Source: Clostridiales bacterium
GTDB taxonomy: Bacteria > Bacillota > Clostridia > Saccharofermentanales > Saccharofermentanaceae
DNA length: 64,000 bases
Direction of reading: 5' to 3'
NCBI GenBank assembly: GCA_017513085.1
Contig: JAFWDK010000016.1
Coordinates: 1 to 64,000, forward strand
Position numbers and translations under genes: made by a program. Positions within the stretch are counted from its first letter, which is position 1, and each line of letters starts with the position of its first letter. This document shows, one piece after another, positions 39,773-48,791 of this stretch. Under the pieces are notes generated by a model. It did no database searches. It had not been told where the DNA came from and was given only the letters and a program-made list of their open reading frames with translations.

Positions 39773-40702
39773 TTACTCCTCCGTATCCCGTCCGAGTCTG
39801 TTCTCTGCAATAAACAGCACACCGACGATGATGATCATGGCAATACACATAATGATCGCTGCAGCGGTAAGCTTCGCGTTGTCCAGATGGGAGAACATAT
39901 TATTCATGAAATTCTGAAGCATATAGAGAGCATCTACAGGATAATCACCGGTAAGAAGATATACTTCACGGAAGATCTTAAATGAGTTGATCAGGGACAT
40001 GATCCCGACAAAGAAGATCGTCGGCCACAGGTATGGAAGTTTAATACTGAAAAAGCGCTTGACGGCATTCGCTCCGTCCATCTTGGCAGATTCCAGCTGT
40101 TCCTGCGGCACTGCCGAAATCGCGGAGATAAAAAGCACCATATTATAGCCGAGGTTCTTCCACAGGAACAAGATCAGGATCACAAGCCTGGACCAGTCAG
40201 ACTTCATCCAGTCGATCTTATCGATTCCGAACCAGCCCATGTATGTATTCAAAGCACCGTTATAACTGAACATGACCTGCCAGATCAATACGATCGAAGC
40301 AACCGGTACCATCATCGGGTTCAGCATGATGCTTCGGAATACACTTTTTCCCGGAAGTTTGGAACTCAGAAGCAAAGCAAGAAGCAGCGCCAGAAGCACG
40401 GCCAGCGGTACAGCCAGTCCGGCAAAGATCAGAGTGTTTTTTGCTGCGCTTTGGAACGCCTGGTTGTTCCAGACATTGACATAATTCTCAACACCTACGA
40501 ATTCTGTATTCGTTGCGCTTCTCTGAAAAGATTGGACCAGAACGATAAGCATCGGTCCGAAGAAAAAAAGCAGGACACCGAGAAGGCTTGGCGTCAGATA
40601 ACCTGTAAAAATGACCCACTCACGGAAGTTTCTCTTTCTTCTTCCTCTAATCCGTCTTTTTCGTACTTCATCTGGATTATATTCGTGAGTAGCCATTGGC
40701 AT
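39773..40702 (-). CDS. Carbohydrate ABC transporter permease (MalF-like)
   Basis: The 309-residue protein has six membrane helices and the EAA motif ESAKMDGANAVKRFFSIKLPYLWPT. GYLTPSLLGVLLFFFGPMLIVLVQSF at helix 1 is typical of CUT1-family permeases. It pairs with the MalG-like gene 3 bases downstream. The solute-binding protein gene ends 304 bases upstream; the gap holds a GC-rich hairpin at 40802-40829 that may set the ratio of binding protein to permease. Confidence 0.92.
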   Translation of the reverse strand: MPMATHEYNPDEVRKRRIRGRRKRNFREWVIFTGYLTPSLLGVLLFFFGPMLIVLVQSFQRSATNTEFVGVENYVNVWNNQAFQSAAKNTLIFAGLAVPLAVLLALLLALLLSSKLPGKSVFRSIMLNPMMVPVASIVLIWQVMFSYNGALNTYMGWFGIDKIDWMKSDWSRLVILILFLWKNLGYNMVLFISAISAVPQEQLESAKMDGANAVKRFFSIKLPYLWPTIFFVGIMSLINSFKIFREVYLLTGDYPVDALYMLQNFMNNMFSHLDNAKLTAAAIIMCIAMIIIVGVLFIAENRLGRDTEE

Positions 40703-40801
40703 TGTCCTTTGAGATTAATATTTTTTGAGACGAAACAATATGCTAATGACATTCTATCATAAGCTACTATGTTTGTATCTATTTCAAAATGAGGAGGGGG
40801 T

Positions 40802-40829
40802 GGGAGCGAGGGGGGTGATCCTCGCTCCC
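40802..40829. repeat. Perfect 10-bp GC-rich hairpin between binding-protein and permease genes
   Basis: GGGAGCGAGG (40802-40811) pairs perfectly with CCTCGCTCCC (40820-40829) around an 8-base loop. There is no T tract on either side, so it is not a classical terminator. In ABC importer operons, hairpins after the binding-protein gene often stabilise the upstream mRNA or weaken read-through. Nothing else was recognised in 40703-41006. Confidence 0.65.
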
Positions 40830-41006
40830 GGGGTATGAAAGTAAATAGAAGATAGTAAAGGTTCTCATTCTATTTGATCGATGGGAGAATGGGTTTGGAG
40901 GATGCTCTCCCTTCGACAATTTTATTCTCGCATTCGGGAATGACTATCAAGTGACCTTTAAGTGACAGATTTGTCACTTTCCCGAAAGCTGCTGAAATCA
41001 CTACGT

Positions 41007-43427
41007 TTATCGTTCATTCACGATTGTATTCACCTTGTTCTGGATGATATTGCTGACATCCTCAGCCGAACGTTGGCCGGAGAAGAAAGCAGGCATCTCT
41101 TCTGCAATGATGTTCAAAATGACCTCGTCTTCTCCAGAGCTTCGAGTCACCTGTTCAAGGAATTTTTCAAAACCGTCAATATCTTTCTCCGTCATGTCCA
41201 GCGGATACGGATCATTTCCATCAACATCGTAAAATTCCTCCGGGTGTTCCTTAAATCTTGCCTTATCTTCATTGTAGGTCTTGATCTCATTCTGCGCCAT
41301 GGAACGAAGAGCTTTACGGTAGATCGGGAATCCGTAATAGCTATTGGCCATTTCCGTCTGCATTTCTTCCTCAAAAAGGAAACGGATAAAATCCCAGGCA
41401 TCTTCCTTATACTCCGAGCCTGCCGCGATAGCGAATGAAGACGTCGCATCCGCGCTCAGACCTTTCTTGACATCCGACGGGACACCGATAAACGATACCT
41501 TGCCTTTTCTACGTATGCTATTGAACATATAACTCTCAAATGATCCTAGAGATATCTGCTCTAACGCAATCATGTCATTGTCGAATTTACCTTCATCAAT
41601 ACCATCAACACCCATTCCTATCGGTTTACTTGATTCGAACACGATAGGATCGTCCGGCATGGATTCGTTTCCGTACTTTTTACAGATCTCCATCAGTTTT
41701 TTAAATGATTCACTGTTGAATGAGACTTTTTTCTGATCAAAATCCACAAATTCATCAAGACTTTTACTCAGCATATCTCTCAGTAAGGTAAGCTTGTCAG
41801 CATATAATTCAAACACTGTCATTTTATCGGGAAGATTTGCAAACACCGAGTCAAATTCATCGTAAGTCCATCCGTCACGATCACCGATCACATCCTTGTT
41901 GGCAAGGAATCCGTCAACAGAAAAAGTCAACGGGATCTGGAAAAGCTTTCCATTGGTCTCAAACGCCCGGAAAATATTGTCGAAGTACTGGTCTCTCTGT
42001 AATCCGCTCGCGCCATCAATAAACGTATTCAGATCCACAAGGACCTTCTCATTATTGAACTGACTGCAATCGGCAAAATCCAGAAGGATATCCGGTCCGG
42101 AATGACTCAACATATCCAGATAAAGCGTATTGTAATAGTTCTCTGTTGTCTTTTCCGGCGCCTTCAAATACTGTTGTGCCATTTCTCCCGAATAGTCGTG
42201 GATAACGATTCTGGACTTTCTGTTCGGGTCTTTATTGTAATCGATAATATATTTCTGGATTCGAAGATCCGGCATATAGTTGCATCCCAGTTCGATGATC
42301 TGTTTACCGGCATTCGGGTTTTTTGCCGCACGTGTCAGCTTTGTAAAATAGATCTTTGTCTGTGTACCGCTCTTGGTCTTCGCGTCAACGATCTCCTCAC
42401 GCAAGAGACAGATCTCATTTTCGGACACAACATGAATACCTTGCTGGTTCAGATCACTATGCAGGATATCGGTTTCGTTCCAATCGATTATTGTTTCCGG
42501 ATCCTTCTTTCCCAGAAGATCGACTTTTTTGACGGAATTCGCGTCAAAAATATAATTTCCGTTTTTCTCCGGAATGACCGACATGGCAATATAAGAATCC
42601 GCTTCCACAGGATTTGAAATCTTCAGATTATCTATATCCAATTCATAAAGCTTTGTCGTACAGTTTGTGTAGTCTGCGTTCCAGATCTGAGAATAAACAT
42701 AATTCTTGCCATCCTGCTGATACACATTTCCGCTGAAACCTTCGATCTTGATCTCGCCGATTTCTTTTCCATTCGGGTCAAATACCGTCACTCCATCATA
42801 TGTGGTGGAAACATACTTTCCGTCATTCATAACGGATACTCTTCCATCCCATATAAAATCTGCGCTTCCGTCGAGCTTGGTCTCTTTTATTTTTTCTCCT
42901 TTAGGTGAAAACTCGCAAAGCGACAGGTTGTCCTGTGTTTTGACTTTAGTGTACGAGGTCACGAGGGCCAGGATCTCTCCGTTCGGGCCTTCGAACATAC
43001 GGCTTAAACTTTCCTGTTCGTTCGCGCGGATACGGCCGGTTTCTTCCAGATTCATGTTGAAAAAAACCGTACCGTTTTCATAGTACTGATTATATAATTT
43101 CATCCATTCGTTATATTCGGCTTCTTTCTCGAAATCGAGTTTTTCCATTTTCTTTTCGACGTCTTTCGGCATCTTATAGGAAAGGTAGTATGAAACCGCA
43201 ATGGTATCACCCAGGATCTGGTAATTATACAGATTAGATTCTGAAATCTCCTTGGAATCATCGTAGTTGAGCTTCACTTCTTTTTCCACGGCCTCAAAAT
43301 AAGCATCATCTTCCGAGACAACTTTCTTTTTTGTTTTTTTGTTGTTTTTGGAATTACAAGCCGCTGAAGACAACGCAAAAGATGCAGTCAGAATCAGCGC
43401 CAGAGCGCTTCTGATCGTTTTTTTCAT
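41007..43427 (-). CDS. Large extracellular solute-binding lipoprotein (ABC importer)
   Basis: The 806-residue protein has a signal peptide with lipobox ending at C24 (SSAAC) and a basic linker. Residues up to about 380 are beta-rich and propeller-like (repeated DG..V.V segments such as YDGVTVFDPNGKEIGEIKIEG); the C-terminal half (about 385-806) is a family 1-type binding protein. In that half, GPDILLDFADCSQFNNEKVLVDLNTFI and the C-terminal AWDFIRFLFEEEMQTEMANSYYGFPIYRKAL are characteristic. It is about twice the usual length because of the N-terminal domain, an architecture shared with the protein at 53413-55650. It heads the operon continuing into MalF/MalG-type permeases. Ligand probably an oligosaccharide. 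Confidence 0.85.
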   Translation of the reverse strand: MKKTIRSALALILTASFALSSAACNSKNNKKTKKKVVSEDDAYFEAVEKEVKLNYDDSKEISESNLYNYQILGDTIAVSYYLSYKMPKDVEKKMEKLDFEKEAEYNEWMKLYNQYYENGTVFFNMNLEETGRIRANEQESLSRMFEGPNGEILALVTSYTKVKTQDNLSLCEFSPKGEKIKETKLDGSADFIWDGRVSVMNDGKYVSTTYDGVTVFDPNGKEIGEIKIEGFSGNVYQQDGKNYVYSQIWNADYTNCTTKLYELDIDNLKISNPVEADSYIAMSVIPEKNGNYIFDANSVKKVDLLGKKDPETIIDWNETDILHSDLNQQGIHVVSENEICLLREEIVDAKTKSGTQTKIYFTKLTRAAKNPNAGKQIIELGCNYMPDLRIQKYIIDYNKDPNRKSRIVIHDYSGEMAQQYLKAPEKTTENYYNTLYLDMLSHSGPDILLDFADCSQFNNEKVLVDLNTFIDGASGLQRDQYFDNIFRAFETNGKLFQIPLTFSVDGFLANKDVIGDRDGWTYDEFDSVFANLPDKMTVFELYADKLTLLRDMLSKSLDEFVDFDQKKVSFNSESFKKLMEICKKYGNESMPDDPIVFESSKPIGMGVDGIDEGKFDNDMIALEQISLGSFESYMFNSIRRKGKVSFIGVPSDVKKGLSADATSSFAIAAGSEYKEDAWDFIRFLFEEEMQTEMANSYYGFPIYRKALRSMAQNEIKTYNEDKARFKEHPEEFYDVDGNDPYPLDMTEKDIDGFEKFLEQVTRSSGEDEVILNIIAEEMPAFFSGQRSAEDVSNIIQNKVNTIVNER

Positions 43428-43559
43428 AAATACTAACCTCCGTTTATGTGCATAACGTTACCCTGAATTCATTTAACATTATAGGCACGAAAACAGCATT
43501 CCACATAACTTTTTCGTCACAAACCCTGCTTTGGAAAACCTTGTAATGAAAATGAAAAA

Positions 43560-45158
43560 TCAGTCGTAATTCTCCAGCATACCTTTGGCACAGTTAAAGA
43601 AGATCAATGCCGCAATCAGGTTGATGCCGGACAGGATCAGAAAGGTCAGCGGGAAGTACGAAGAAGACATCGCATTCAACGATCTTCCGACATCCATGCC
43701 GACAGAGAATTCGAAAATGAATACGGCAGTAATGATCAGGAGCGTCAGTACCATGCGGCTGTTCTTGGTGGCCGAAAGTGTCAGCAAGCGCGCAGAGGTC
43801 AAATAAACAGCAGCGAAGAACAATGCCGCGGATGCATAAAACAAAGTGGCGCAAGGCACATAAGCCAGATGAAGTCTTGCGAAACAGGCAACGACGGAAA
43901 AGCAGATCAGCCCCTCAATGCAAGCTTTCCAGACAATGGCGAGGGAAGTATAAAACAGTTTTTTCACAGAGCCGCCCGGCATAATGTATATATATGGTTT
44001 TCTAAGTTCATCCACAAGACGCCCGGTGGCCACGGAAAAGAACAACACATAGCACATGATCAGAACACCGAAAATGCTCATGACCTGCGGATACATTCCC
44101 TTTTTCATCAAGCTATGAAGTGTCGCGCCAAGAAGGATCGATATACCCAGGACCAGTAATGACGATTGGTCAAACAGAGGGAAAAGACTTCTTCTCTGCT
44201 CGGTCAGCTGCCTCTGAAAAAGCACTGCCGTTCCGCTCCTTTTTCCGAAAAGTTTGGATCGTCCGACTCGTGCGGAGCTGCTTTCCGAGCGAAGGAGCAG
44301 ACTCGTCTTTTCATCGATTCCGGAGTATGCATAAAGGTTTCCGGTAGAGGTCAGAACATCTTCATAGTAATCTGACTTGGTCCTTGAAACCAGGAAGATC
44401 CCCAGCAATGGTAAAAACATCGTCAGCGAAGCATACATGAGAGCATCAGCATATTCTCCGGCCATGGCATGGATCAGGAAACCGGCTGTCCATCCACCGA
44501 TAGGAAGCTGGTGAAGGAACGGTTTGTTAAAGAAAGCGAATGCCGCTTCCACGGCGTTGCCGCTTCGCCAGATATTGAATGAAAGACCTAATATGACGCC
44601 ACCCGCCAGAATGTACGGGATCACAAGCACGATCTTTCGAAGGATCGGATGCGTCGCGGTAAGAGAATACAGAGCTATGGAAAGGATCGAGCAGGAAAGC
44701 GAGATCATGAGCCAGGCGATCATAAGTATGAGCATCTCCTTGATCCAAAGACCAAAATACATACGAAGATTGATCAACTGCATCAGAAGGAATAATGTTG
44801 CGATCAGACTGATCGAAAATTGTCGTAATATGCCATACATCAGGATCCGGTTCGGAGAGATCGGTGATACGAACATATTGCTGATATCGGCCGGACTGAA
44901 GAATGAACTTCCCCGCTTGACGCCTATGATCAAGGCCAGGAAGGTAAATCCCATAAACACAAAAGTCGCTCCGCTCTGAAAACGTGGTACGGCATTGGCG
45001 ATGATGTGTGTCTCACCGATGTTGGTAGTTACTTCCCAGAAATAGAACGCGAAATACAGGATCACCACAGCCGCCGCAACCCAGAACTGCACCGAGTGCA
45101 TCCGCTTTTTCATGCGGTTTTTGAACTGCGTATATAAAACATAGATACAAGCACTCAT
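43560..45158 (-). CDS. ABC-2-type exporter membrane protein (putative ABC exporter family)
   Basis: The 532-residue protein has about twelve membrane helices arranged in two sets, with a cytoplasmic loop (about 265-300) between them that is Ser/Arg-rich. The opening LYTQFKNRMKKRM and the GVKRGSSFFSPADISNMFVSPISPNRIL segment fit the putative ABC exporter family of Clostridia. Its start overlaps the ATPase gene stop by 4 bases. No substrate can be assigned. Confidence 0.82.
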   Translation of the reverse strand: MSACIYVLYTQFKNRMKKRMHSVQFWVAAAVVILYFAFYFWEVTTNIGETHIIANAVPRFQSGATFVFMGFTFLALIIGVKRGSSFFSPADISNMFVSPISPNRILMYGILRQFSISLIATLFLLMQLINLRMYFGLWIKEMLILMIAWLMISLSCSILSIALYSLTATHPILRKIVLVIPYILAGGVILGLSFNIWRSGNAVEAAFAFFNKPFLHQLPIGGWTAGFLIHAMAGEYADALMYASLTMFLPLLGIFLVSRTKSDYYEDVLTSTGNLYAYSGIDEKTSLLLRSESSSARVGRSKLFGKRSGTAVLFQRQLTEQRRSLFPLFDQSSLLVLGISILLGATLHSLMKKGMYPQVMSIFGVLIMCYVLFFSVATGRLVDELRKPYIYIMPGGSVKKLFYTSLAIVWKACIEGLICFSVVACFARLHLAYVPCATLFYASAALFFAAVYLTSARLLTLSATKNSRMVLTLLIITAVFIFEFSVGMDVGRSLNAMSSSYFPLTFLILSGINLIAALIFFNCAKGMLENYD

Positions 45159-46117
45159 TGATGATCCTTCTTCTTACTCTTTGCCTTCTTTTCTTTCTTC
45201 TCCTTTTTAGTCGGAGGTGGTGAAGGACGGTGTTTCTCCCGAATGTGTTCGGTTACCGGAGCGAGATCCGGATCATCGGCTTCTTCTATTGGAACAGTTT
45301 CTGCCAGTGTCTTGGGTTTCTCCTGTGTTTCTTCGATCTTAACGGGAACCTCTTTCTTCTTTTTCTGTTTGGATGCCGGCTTCGCCTCTTCGTTTTTCGG
45401 CGCTACGATTTCCGGCTTCTCGGTTTCTTCGAAGAAGATCGTCTCCAGTGATGCGGCCTCGAGATCTTTGACCTCATCTTTGGTATGGCAGGACAATACA
45501 CGTCCGCGCGAAAGGATATAGGCTTTATCCCAGATCCCTTCCACAGAAGCAATCATGTGCGTGGATACAACGATCGCCACACCCTTCTTCTTCAGGTTCA
45601 AGACCAGGGTTTTGAGTTCTTTTATCGCATGCGGATCCAGACCGATCATCGGCTCATCCAGAAGGAGAAGTTTCGGATGCGGAAGCAGTGCGCAGATAAT
45701 AGAAACCTTCTGCTGCATACCCTTGGACAGATCCTTGCAAAGATTTTTACGTCTTTCGGTCAGGCGGAACCGTGTGATCAGATCTTCAAGGTCAGCCGAG
45801 GCCTGCGCACGGTCCAGTTTATATGCACGTATGATGAACTCGAATTGTTCTTCCATGGTGAGCATATCGTAAAGGCACGGATATTCCGGGACATACCCGA
45901 AAAGGCGCTTGGCTTCATCGGACTGGGCAGGGAAACCGTCGACAGTGATCTCGCCGTCATGCCGAAGAAGCCCCAGTATGCACTTGATGGCCGTGGATTT
46001 ACCTGCGCCGTTCGGACCTAGAAGGATGCTGATCTCACCTTCTTTACAATCCAGAGAAATATCCCGGTTTACAACTTGTTTGCCGAATTTCTTGGTAAGC
46101 CCCCGCACCTTAAGCAT
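45155..46117 (-). CDS. ABC transporter ATP-binding protein with charged C-terminal tail
   Basis: The 320-residue protein starts at ATG 46117, six bases after GAAGGTG; a TTG five codons upstream is less likely. The nucleotide-binding domain (1-215) has Walker A GPNGAGKST, signature LSKGMQQKVSII, Walker B LLLLDEPMIGLD and switch STHM. Residues about 235-320 are a Lys/Glu/Pro-rich disordered tail ending in a Lys cluster (KKEKKEKKAKSKKK), unusual for an ABC ATPase; it may hold the protein at the membrane. The permease gene overlaps by 4 bases. Confidence 0.92.
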   Translation of the reverse strand: MLKVRGLTKKFGKQVVNRDISLDCKEGEISILLGPNGAGKSTAIKCILGLLRHDGEITVDGFPAQSDEAKRLFGYVPEYPCLYDMLTMEEQFEFIIRAYKLDRAQASADLEDLITRFRLTERRKNLCKDLSKGMQQKVSIICALLPHPKLLLLDEPMIGLDPHAIKELKTLVLNLKKKGVAIVVSTHMIASVEGIWDKAYILSRGRVLSCHTKDEVKDLEAASLETIFFEETEKPEIVAPKNEEAKPASKQKKKKEVPVKIEETQEKPKTLAETVPIEEADDPDLAPVTEHIREKHRPSPPPTKKEKKEKKAKSKKKDHQ

Positions 46118-46199
46118 AATATTCACCTTCAACCCAAAATAATAAGCAGTTTTAGTCTAGCATTTTTTCGATTTTTCGACCATTCTTTTCACAAAATAT

Positions 46200-46248
46200 T
46201 GATTTTCATTTTATTGTAGTCTTTAATATGAGATATGATTTTCATTTT
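46200..46248. repeat. Pair of 13-base direct repeats upstream of nfnA
   Basis: TGATTTTCATTTT occurs at 46200-46212 and again at 46236-46248, 36 bases apart, in the AT-rich 244-base gap between the divergent ABC ATPase and nfnA starts. Spacing of between three and four helical turns would fit a regulator binding site. No Rex-type TTGTGA-N6-TCACAA operator is present. Confidence 0.4.
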
Positions 46249-46361
46249 TACAGAAGCACGTCTAGCGCGTAATGCGGCGTCTGTCGTTCAAAATGGCGTC
46301 TACGCCCCGGAACAAGACGAAAATCAATAAAGATAAGTGCTTCTGGAAAGGATGGGGGAGT

Positions 46362-47234
46362 ATGTTTAAGATCGTAACCAAGCGTCAACTTAACGAAGCT
46401 GTCACACTCATGGAGGTCGAGGCACCGTACATTGCGGCAAAGGCCAAGGCAGGCCAGTTCATCATCTTTCGTATCGACCAGTTCGGCGAGCGTGTGCCGC
46501 TGACGATTGCGGATCACGATGCCGACAAGGGCACCGTCACGATCATTTTCCAGGCTGTCGGCAGCTCGACAAAAGCACTTGCGCAGTTGAACGAGGGTGA
46601 TTACATCCTTGATTTCGTCGGTCCTCTTGGCAATGCGACCGAGATCGAAGGTTATAAAAATGTATGCGTTGTCGGAGGCGGTGTCGGTTGCGCGATCGCT
46701 TATCCTTCTGCAAAAGCACTGCATGAGGCCGGTGCACATGTCGATATGATCGCCGGTTTCCGTAATAAGGACATCGTTATTCTTGAAGACGAGATGCGTG
46801 CGGTCAGCGACAACCTTTACGTGACCACCGACGATGGTTCTTATGGTGAGAAAGGTTTTGTCACCAATAAACTCCAGTCTTTGATCGATGCCGGGAATAA
46901 CTATGATCTGGTCATCGCGATCGGACCGATCCCGATGATGAAGTTCCTGTCTGAAGTGACCCGTCCATATGGGATCAAGACTCTCGTCAGTCTGAACCCG
47001 ATCATGATCGACGGTACCGGAATGTGCGGTGGTTGCCGTGTTACCGTTGGCGGTAAGATCCGTTTCGCTTGCGTAGACGGACCGGATTTTGACGGACACG
47101 AGGTCGACTTCGACGAACTTATGAGAAGAAATACTTACTACAAAACACAGGAACGTGAGCGCGCCGATCATGAGTGCCGCATCCTGAAGATGGGCGAACA
47201 GGCCGAAACTTCCGAGCAGAAGGAGGGAAAGTAA
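46362..47234 (+). CDS. nfnA: NfnA: FAD/[2Fe-2S] subunit of NADH-dependent ferredoxin:NADP+ oxidoreductase
   Basis: The 290-residue protein starts at ATG 46362, close behind GGGGGAG; an upstream in-frame ATG at 46272 is rejected. It has an N-terminal FAD-binding barrel (about 1-100, with GQFIIFRID and RVPLTIAD), an NAD-binding Rossmann part (CVVGGGVGCAIAYPSAKAL) and the C-terminal [2Fe-2S] cysteine cluster GTGMCGGCRVTVGGKIRFACVDGP. It is the small subunit of NfnAB, which couples NADH and reduced ferredoxin to NADPH formation by electron bifurcation. Close relatives are DHODH electron-transfer (PyrK) proteins, but the gltA-like gene one base downstream fixes it as NfnA/sulfide dehydrogenase-type. 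Confidence 0.9.
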   Translation: MFKIVTKRQLNEAVTLMEVEAPYIAAKAKAGQFIIFRIDQFGERVPLTIADHDADKGTVTIIFQAVGSSTKALAQLNEGDYILDFVGPLGNATEIEGYKNVCVVGGGVGCAIAYPSAKALHEAGAHVDMIAGFRNKDIVILEDEMRAVSDNLYVTTDDGSYGEKGFVTNKLQSLIDAGNNYDLVIAIGPIPMMKFLSEVTRPYGIKTLVSLNPIMIDGTGMCGGCRVTVGGKIRFACVDGPDFDGHEVDFDELMRRNTYYKTQERERADHECRILKMGEQAETSEQKEGK

Positions 47235-47235
47235 T

Positions 47236-48624
47236 ATGGCGAATACATCAAAGACCAAAGTTCCTATGCCGGAGCAGAAGCCGGATGTACGAAATACGAA
47301 TTTTGATGAGGTTGCTCTCGGCTATACCGAAGAAATGGCAAAAGAGGAAGCGACCCGGTGCCTGAACTGCCCGACTCATCCCTGTGTCAGCGGTTGTCCG
47401 GTAAATGTACGCATTCCTGACTTTATTGCTAAAGTCGTAGCAGGCGATTTTGAAGCAGCATATCAGATCATCACGGCGACGAACTGTCTGCCGGCCGTCT
47501 GCGGACGTGTCTGCACACAGGAGAGCCAGTGCGAGAGTAAATGTGTGCGCGGGAAAGCCGGCGAGAGCGTCGGTATCGGACGTCTGGAGCGTTTTGTCGC
47601 AGATTATCACATGGCTCATGTAAAAGAGTCTGTTCCCGAGATCAAGACAAATGGTCATCGAGTAGCCGTTATCGGTTCCGGTCCGTCCGGCCTGACATGC
47701 GCAGGTGACCTGGCACGTCTCGGTTATAAAGTCACGATCTTTGAAGCTTTTCATAAGGCCGGCGGTGTGCTTGTCTATGGTATTCCAGAGTTCCGTCTTC
47801 CTAAAGCGATCGTGCAAAAAGAAGTCGATCGTCTGGAAACTCTCGGCGTAGAAGTACGCACGAATTTCGTCATCGGTAAGACTCTGACCGTAGATGAGCT
47901 TTTCTCGGAAGGTTATGAGGCGATCTTTATCGGATCCGGCGCAGGTCTTCCTTCTTTCATGGGTATCGAGGGCGAGTCCCTCATCGGTGTATATTCTGCA
48001 AATGAATATCTTACCCGAGTAAATCTCATGAAGGCATACAGTGATAAATATGACACACCGATCCGCAAGAGCCGTTCCGTAGCCGTTGTCGGTGGTGGTA
48101 ACGTGGCTATGGATGCTGCCCGCACCGCCAAGCGTCTTGGCGCAGAGAAGGTCTATATCGTATACCGCCGTTCCGAAGCGGAGATGCCGGCCCGTGCCGA
48201 AGAAGTGCATCATGCTAAGGAAGAGGGCATCGAGTTTATGTGCCTGAATAATCCTGTCAAGATCCTCGGAAGTGAAAACGGCGAAGTCCGTGCCATCGAG
48301 GTCATCTCCATGGAACTTGGCGAGCCGGATGCTTCCGGAAGAAGAAAACCGGTTGCCGTAGCAGGTTCCGAACACGAGATCGAGGTCGATACCGTGATCA
48401 TGTCCATCGGTACCTCTCCGAACCCTCTGATCCGCAGTACCACAGAAGGCCTGGATGCCACTTCCCGCGGATGTCTCGTCACAGATGAAAACATGGCTAC
48501 TTCCCGTCCGGGTGTCTACGCCGGCGGAGATGCCGTCACCGGTGCAGCCACCGTCATTCTGGCAATGGGTGCCGGAAAGAAAGCCGCAGCCGCTATCGAC
48601 AAATACATTCAGGAAAAAGGCTGA
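47236..48624 (+). CDS. nfnB: NfnB: FAD/[4Fe-4S] subunit of NADH-dependent ferredoxin:NADP+ oxidoreductase
   Basis: The 462-residue protein has an N-terminal double [4Fe-4S] domain (CLNCPTHPCVSGCP and CGRVCTQESQCESKC), an FAD-binding GSGPSGLTCAGDLA, an NADPH-binding GGGNVAMDAARTA and a C-terminal GGDAVTGAATVILAMGAGKKAAAAI typical of the GltA/NfnB family. It is one base from the nfnA stop and shares its transcript; a clean terminator follows at 48663. It could be called NADPH-dependent glutamate synthase small chain, but no large glutamate synthase chain is present and the pairing with NfnA decides the call. Confidence 0.92.
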   Translation: MANTSKTKVPMPEQKPDVRNTNFDEVALGYTEEMAKEEATRCLNCPTHPCVSGCPVNVRIPDFIAKVVAGDFEAAYQIITATNCLPAVCGRVCTQESQCESKCVRGKAGESVGIGRLERFVADYHMAHVKESVPEIKTNGHRVAVIGSGPSGLTCAGDLARLGYKVTIFEAFHKAGGVLVYGIPEFRLPKAIVQKEVDRLETLGVEVRTNFVIGKTLTVDELFSEGYEAIFIGSGAGLPSFMGIEGESLIGVYSANEYLTRVNLMKAYSDKYDTPIRKSRSVAVVGGGNVAMDAARTAKRLGAEKVYIVYRRSEAEMPARAEEVHHAKEEGIEFMCLNNPVKILGSENGEVRAIEVISMELGEPDASGRRKPVAVAGSEHEIEVDTVIMSIGTSPNPLIRSTTEGLDATSRGCLVTDENMATSRPGVYAGGDAVTGAATVILAMGAGKKAAAAIDKYIQEKG

Positions 48625-48662
48625 GTTCTTTTAACACCGGATCTGAATAAAGATATTTATTG

Positions 48663-48694
48663 AAAGAGTCATGTTTATGCATGACTCTTTTGTC
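48663..48694 (+). terminator. Intrinsic terminator of nfnAB
   Basis: AAAGAGTCATG (48663-48673) pairs perfectly with CATGACTCTTT (48680-48690) around a 6-base loop and is followed by TTTTG. Confidence 0.85.
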
Positions 48695-48791
48695 ATGCAA
48701 AATTGATATATTTTTGCTAGTATAGATTGGGAATGGGGACGAGATGCGCGATAGGGTCGTGCAGATCGAAATACTGATTTGGCGAGGTCCT

